In this document: positions 6,535-7,381 of the stretch, in pieces
Layout of the letters: the number at the start of each line of letters is the position of its first letter
How positions within the stretch are numbered: the first letter of the stretch is position 1
Notes under the pieces: generated by a model
The model's database searches: none
Seen by the model: the letters and a program-made list of their open reading frames with translations, nothing else
What the model was told of the DNA's origin: nothing
Translations under genes and position numbers: made by a program
From: DATNBT01 sp964579765
GTDB lineage: Bacteria; Acidobacteriota; Vicinamibacteria; Vicinamibacterales; CAVVIG01
Assembly: GCA_964579765.1 (NCBI GenBank)
Contig: CAZOIK010000062.1
Coordinates: 1-7,381, forward strand
Reading direction: 5' to 3'
DNA: 7,381 nucleotides

Positions 6535-7290
6535 GTGAGACAGGCGGCGATCGGACTGGCGCTGGCGGCGACGGTGTGGGCGCTCGCGCCGGCGCGCGAG
6601 GCGTGCGCGCAGACGGCGTGGAGCGATCACGCACGCGTCAGCGTGAACGTCGGCGGGCAGCAGGCGGCGTCCACGTTCAGCGGCACGACGACGACCCCGA
6701 TCTACGACCAGCCGTCACGCGTGACGACGACCTACAGCGTGCCGAACGGGCAGTTCTTCGAGGGCGACGTCACGCTGCGTGTGTCGGGCGGGTTCGGCAT
6801 CGACGTCGGCGCGTCCGTCTTCTCGGACAGCCGGACGGCGCCGGTCGGCGGCGGCATTCCGCATCCGTTCGTCGCCGGCGTCGAGCGTCCCATCGCCGGC
6901 GCGTCGCCCGCGCTCGCGCGCAGCGAGCTGGCGGGCTACATCGACGCGGCGTACGTCTTCGCCGCGCGCGGCGTCGATCTGGTCGTGTCCGCCGGCCCGT
7001 CGTTCTTCACCGTGAATCAGGATCTGGTGGGCGCGGTCACGTTCGCCGAGGGGCCGTTCAACGACAGCGTGACGTTCACCGGCGCGTCCGTCTCGAAGGA
7101 GACGGCGACGAGCATCGGCGTCAACGCCGGCGTGGACGTGAGCGTCAGGCTGTCGAAATATGTCGGCGTCGGCGGCGTGTTCCGCTACTCGCGCGCGTCG
7201 CTGACGCTGCCGCTCGAAGGCGCCCCCTCCGGCGTGCACACGGACGCGGGCGGCCCACAGATCGGCGGCGGCGTGCGGATTTACTTCTGA
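6535..7290 (+). CDS. Secreted outer-membrane beta-barrel protein of unknown function
   Basis: This 251-residue protein starts at a GTG behind a strong AAGGAG. Residues 1-25 form a Sec signal peptide: a short basic start (MRQ), a hydrophobic core (AAIGLALAATVWALA) and a cleavage site after ACA (23-25). The mature part has alternating amphipathic stretches typical of transmembrane beta strands (for example DVTLRVSGGFGIDVGASVF, 78-96; VDLVVSAGPSFF, 147-158; SIGVNAGVDVSVRLS, 193-207; YVGVGGVFRYSRASL, 209-223) and ends GGGVRIYF. The C-terminal aromatic Phe on the last strand is the usual outer-membrane assembly signal. The size suggests a small barrel of about eight strands. A Thr-rich segment (48-67) may be an external loop. 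It has no family motif I recognise, so porin, structural or adhesin-like roles are all open. It is transcribed away from the pump operon and shares its regulatory region. Confidence 0.85.
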   Translation: MRQAAIGLALAATVWALAPAREACAQTAWSDHARVSVNVGGQQAASTFSGTTTTPIYDQPSRVTTTYSVPNGQFFEGDVTLRVSGGFGIDVGASVFSDSRTAPVGGGIPHPFVAGVERPIAGASPALARSELAGYIDAAYVFAARGVDLVVSAGPSFFTVNQDLVGAVTFAEGPFNDSVTFTGASVSKETATSIGVNAGVDVSVRLSKYVGVGGVFRYSRASLTLPLEGAPSGVHTDAGGPQIGGGVRIYF

Positions 7291-7323
7291 TGTAGCGCAG
7301 GCCCGAAGGACCGCACTACATCA
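7288..7323. repeat. Extragenic palindrome / hairpin between convergent genes, possible two-way terminator
   Basis: The arms TGATGTAG (7288-7295) and CTACATCA (7316-7323) are perfectly complementary. The stem continues inward after one C/A mismatch with GC/GC, then GG/CC and CC/GG pairs with single unpaired A bases, closing on a CGAA loop at 7304-7307. The first three bases are the stop codon of the beta-barrel gene, and the stop of the convergent partial gene begins three bases beyond the other arm. There is no U-tract. Position and symmetry suggest termination or 3'-end protection for both transcripts. It shares GTAGCG and CCCGAAGG with the element at 13-60. Confidence 0.65.
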
Positions 7324-7325
7324 CG

Positions 7326-7381
7326 TCACTTCATGCGCTTGGCGGACAGCTCGTTCTCGAGGCAGATCTCGTCGATGAGCT
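7326..7381 (-). CDS. C-terminal end of an unidentified gene, cut by the window edge
   Basis: Reading leftwards from the edge, a frame gives LIDEICLENELSAKRMK and then TGA at 7328-7326. Only 17 codons are present, too few to name a family. The segment looks like an amphipathic, possibly coiled-coil helix (hydrophobics at spacings of 3-4). The reasons to call it a gene are the sensible composition, the stop only three bases from the palindrome, and the convergent layout. The other frames of this stretch give Arg/Ser-rich sequence. It could be chance. Confidence 0.45.
   Translation of the reverse strand, partial: LIDEICLENELSAKRMK

Noticed and set aside
6433..6630. An N-terminal extension of the TetR gene by 66 codons back to 6630.
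   Set aside because: It would cover the operator, the promoter and the signal peptide region of the divergent gene. The added residues are Arg-rich and the normal TetR N-terminus begins at 6432.
1..7381. Search for tRNA, rRNA, CRISPR arrays, insertion sequences, toxin-antitoxin or phage genes.
   Set aside because: Nothing with the needed structure or motifs was found. Real genes cover nearly the whole window, and the gaps hold only the palindromes and the divergent regulatory region.

Overview
This window is a GC-rich (mostly G/C third codon positions) bacterial locus that encodes a complete tripartite RND efflux pump and its own TetR-family repressor. A divergently transcribed small outer-membrane beta-barrel gene sits beside it. 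The didermal envelope parts (outer-membrane factor, lipoprotein adaptor, beta-barrel ending in Phe) show a Gram-negative-type cell. The extragenic palindromes at both ends (GTAGCG...CCCGAAGG-type) and the general style of the proteins remind me of Acidobacteriota, class Vicinamibacteria. That placement is from memory and tentative.

Layout: 13-60, an imperfect palindromic element downstream of the pump operon. 78-6432, a four-gene operon on the minus strand, read right to left: TetR regulator (6432-5794), membrane-fusion/periplasmic adaptor lipoprotein (5797-4646), inner-membrane RND transporter of the HAE1 class (4633-1481) and NodT/OprM-type outer-membrane factor (1484-78). The genes overlap by 4 bases (ATGA) at two junctions and are 12 bases apart at the third, so they are almost certainly co-transcribed and translationally coupled. 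6433-6534, a 102-base divergent intergenic region that carries a perfect 6-5-6 inverted repeat (the likely TetR operator). The repeat lies on the -35 box and spacer of a predicted promoter that would start transcription at the tetR ATG itself. 6535-7290, a plus-strand gene for a secreted 251-residue beta-barrel protein. 7288-7323, a second palindrome that overlaps that gene's stop codon. 7326-7381, the last 17 codons of a convergent minus-strand gene that is cut off by the window edge.

How it works together (inference from families): the repressor would sit on its operator and hold down its own operon. Ligand binding would release it, and adaptor, pump and channel would then be made together. 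The transporter keeps the complete proton-relay residue set, so the pump looks functional. The substrate cannot be read from the sequence. The operator could also affect the divergent beta-barrel gene, but I see no convincing promoter for that gene.

I found no RNA gene, CRISPR array, insertion sequence or clearly new system. The locus is a well-ordered efflux operon. The most unusual points are the predicted leaderless regulator transcript under its own operator, the related palindromes at both ends, and the beta-barrel neighbour of unknown role.
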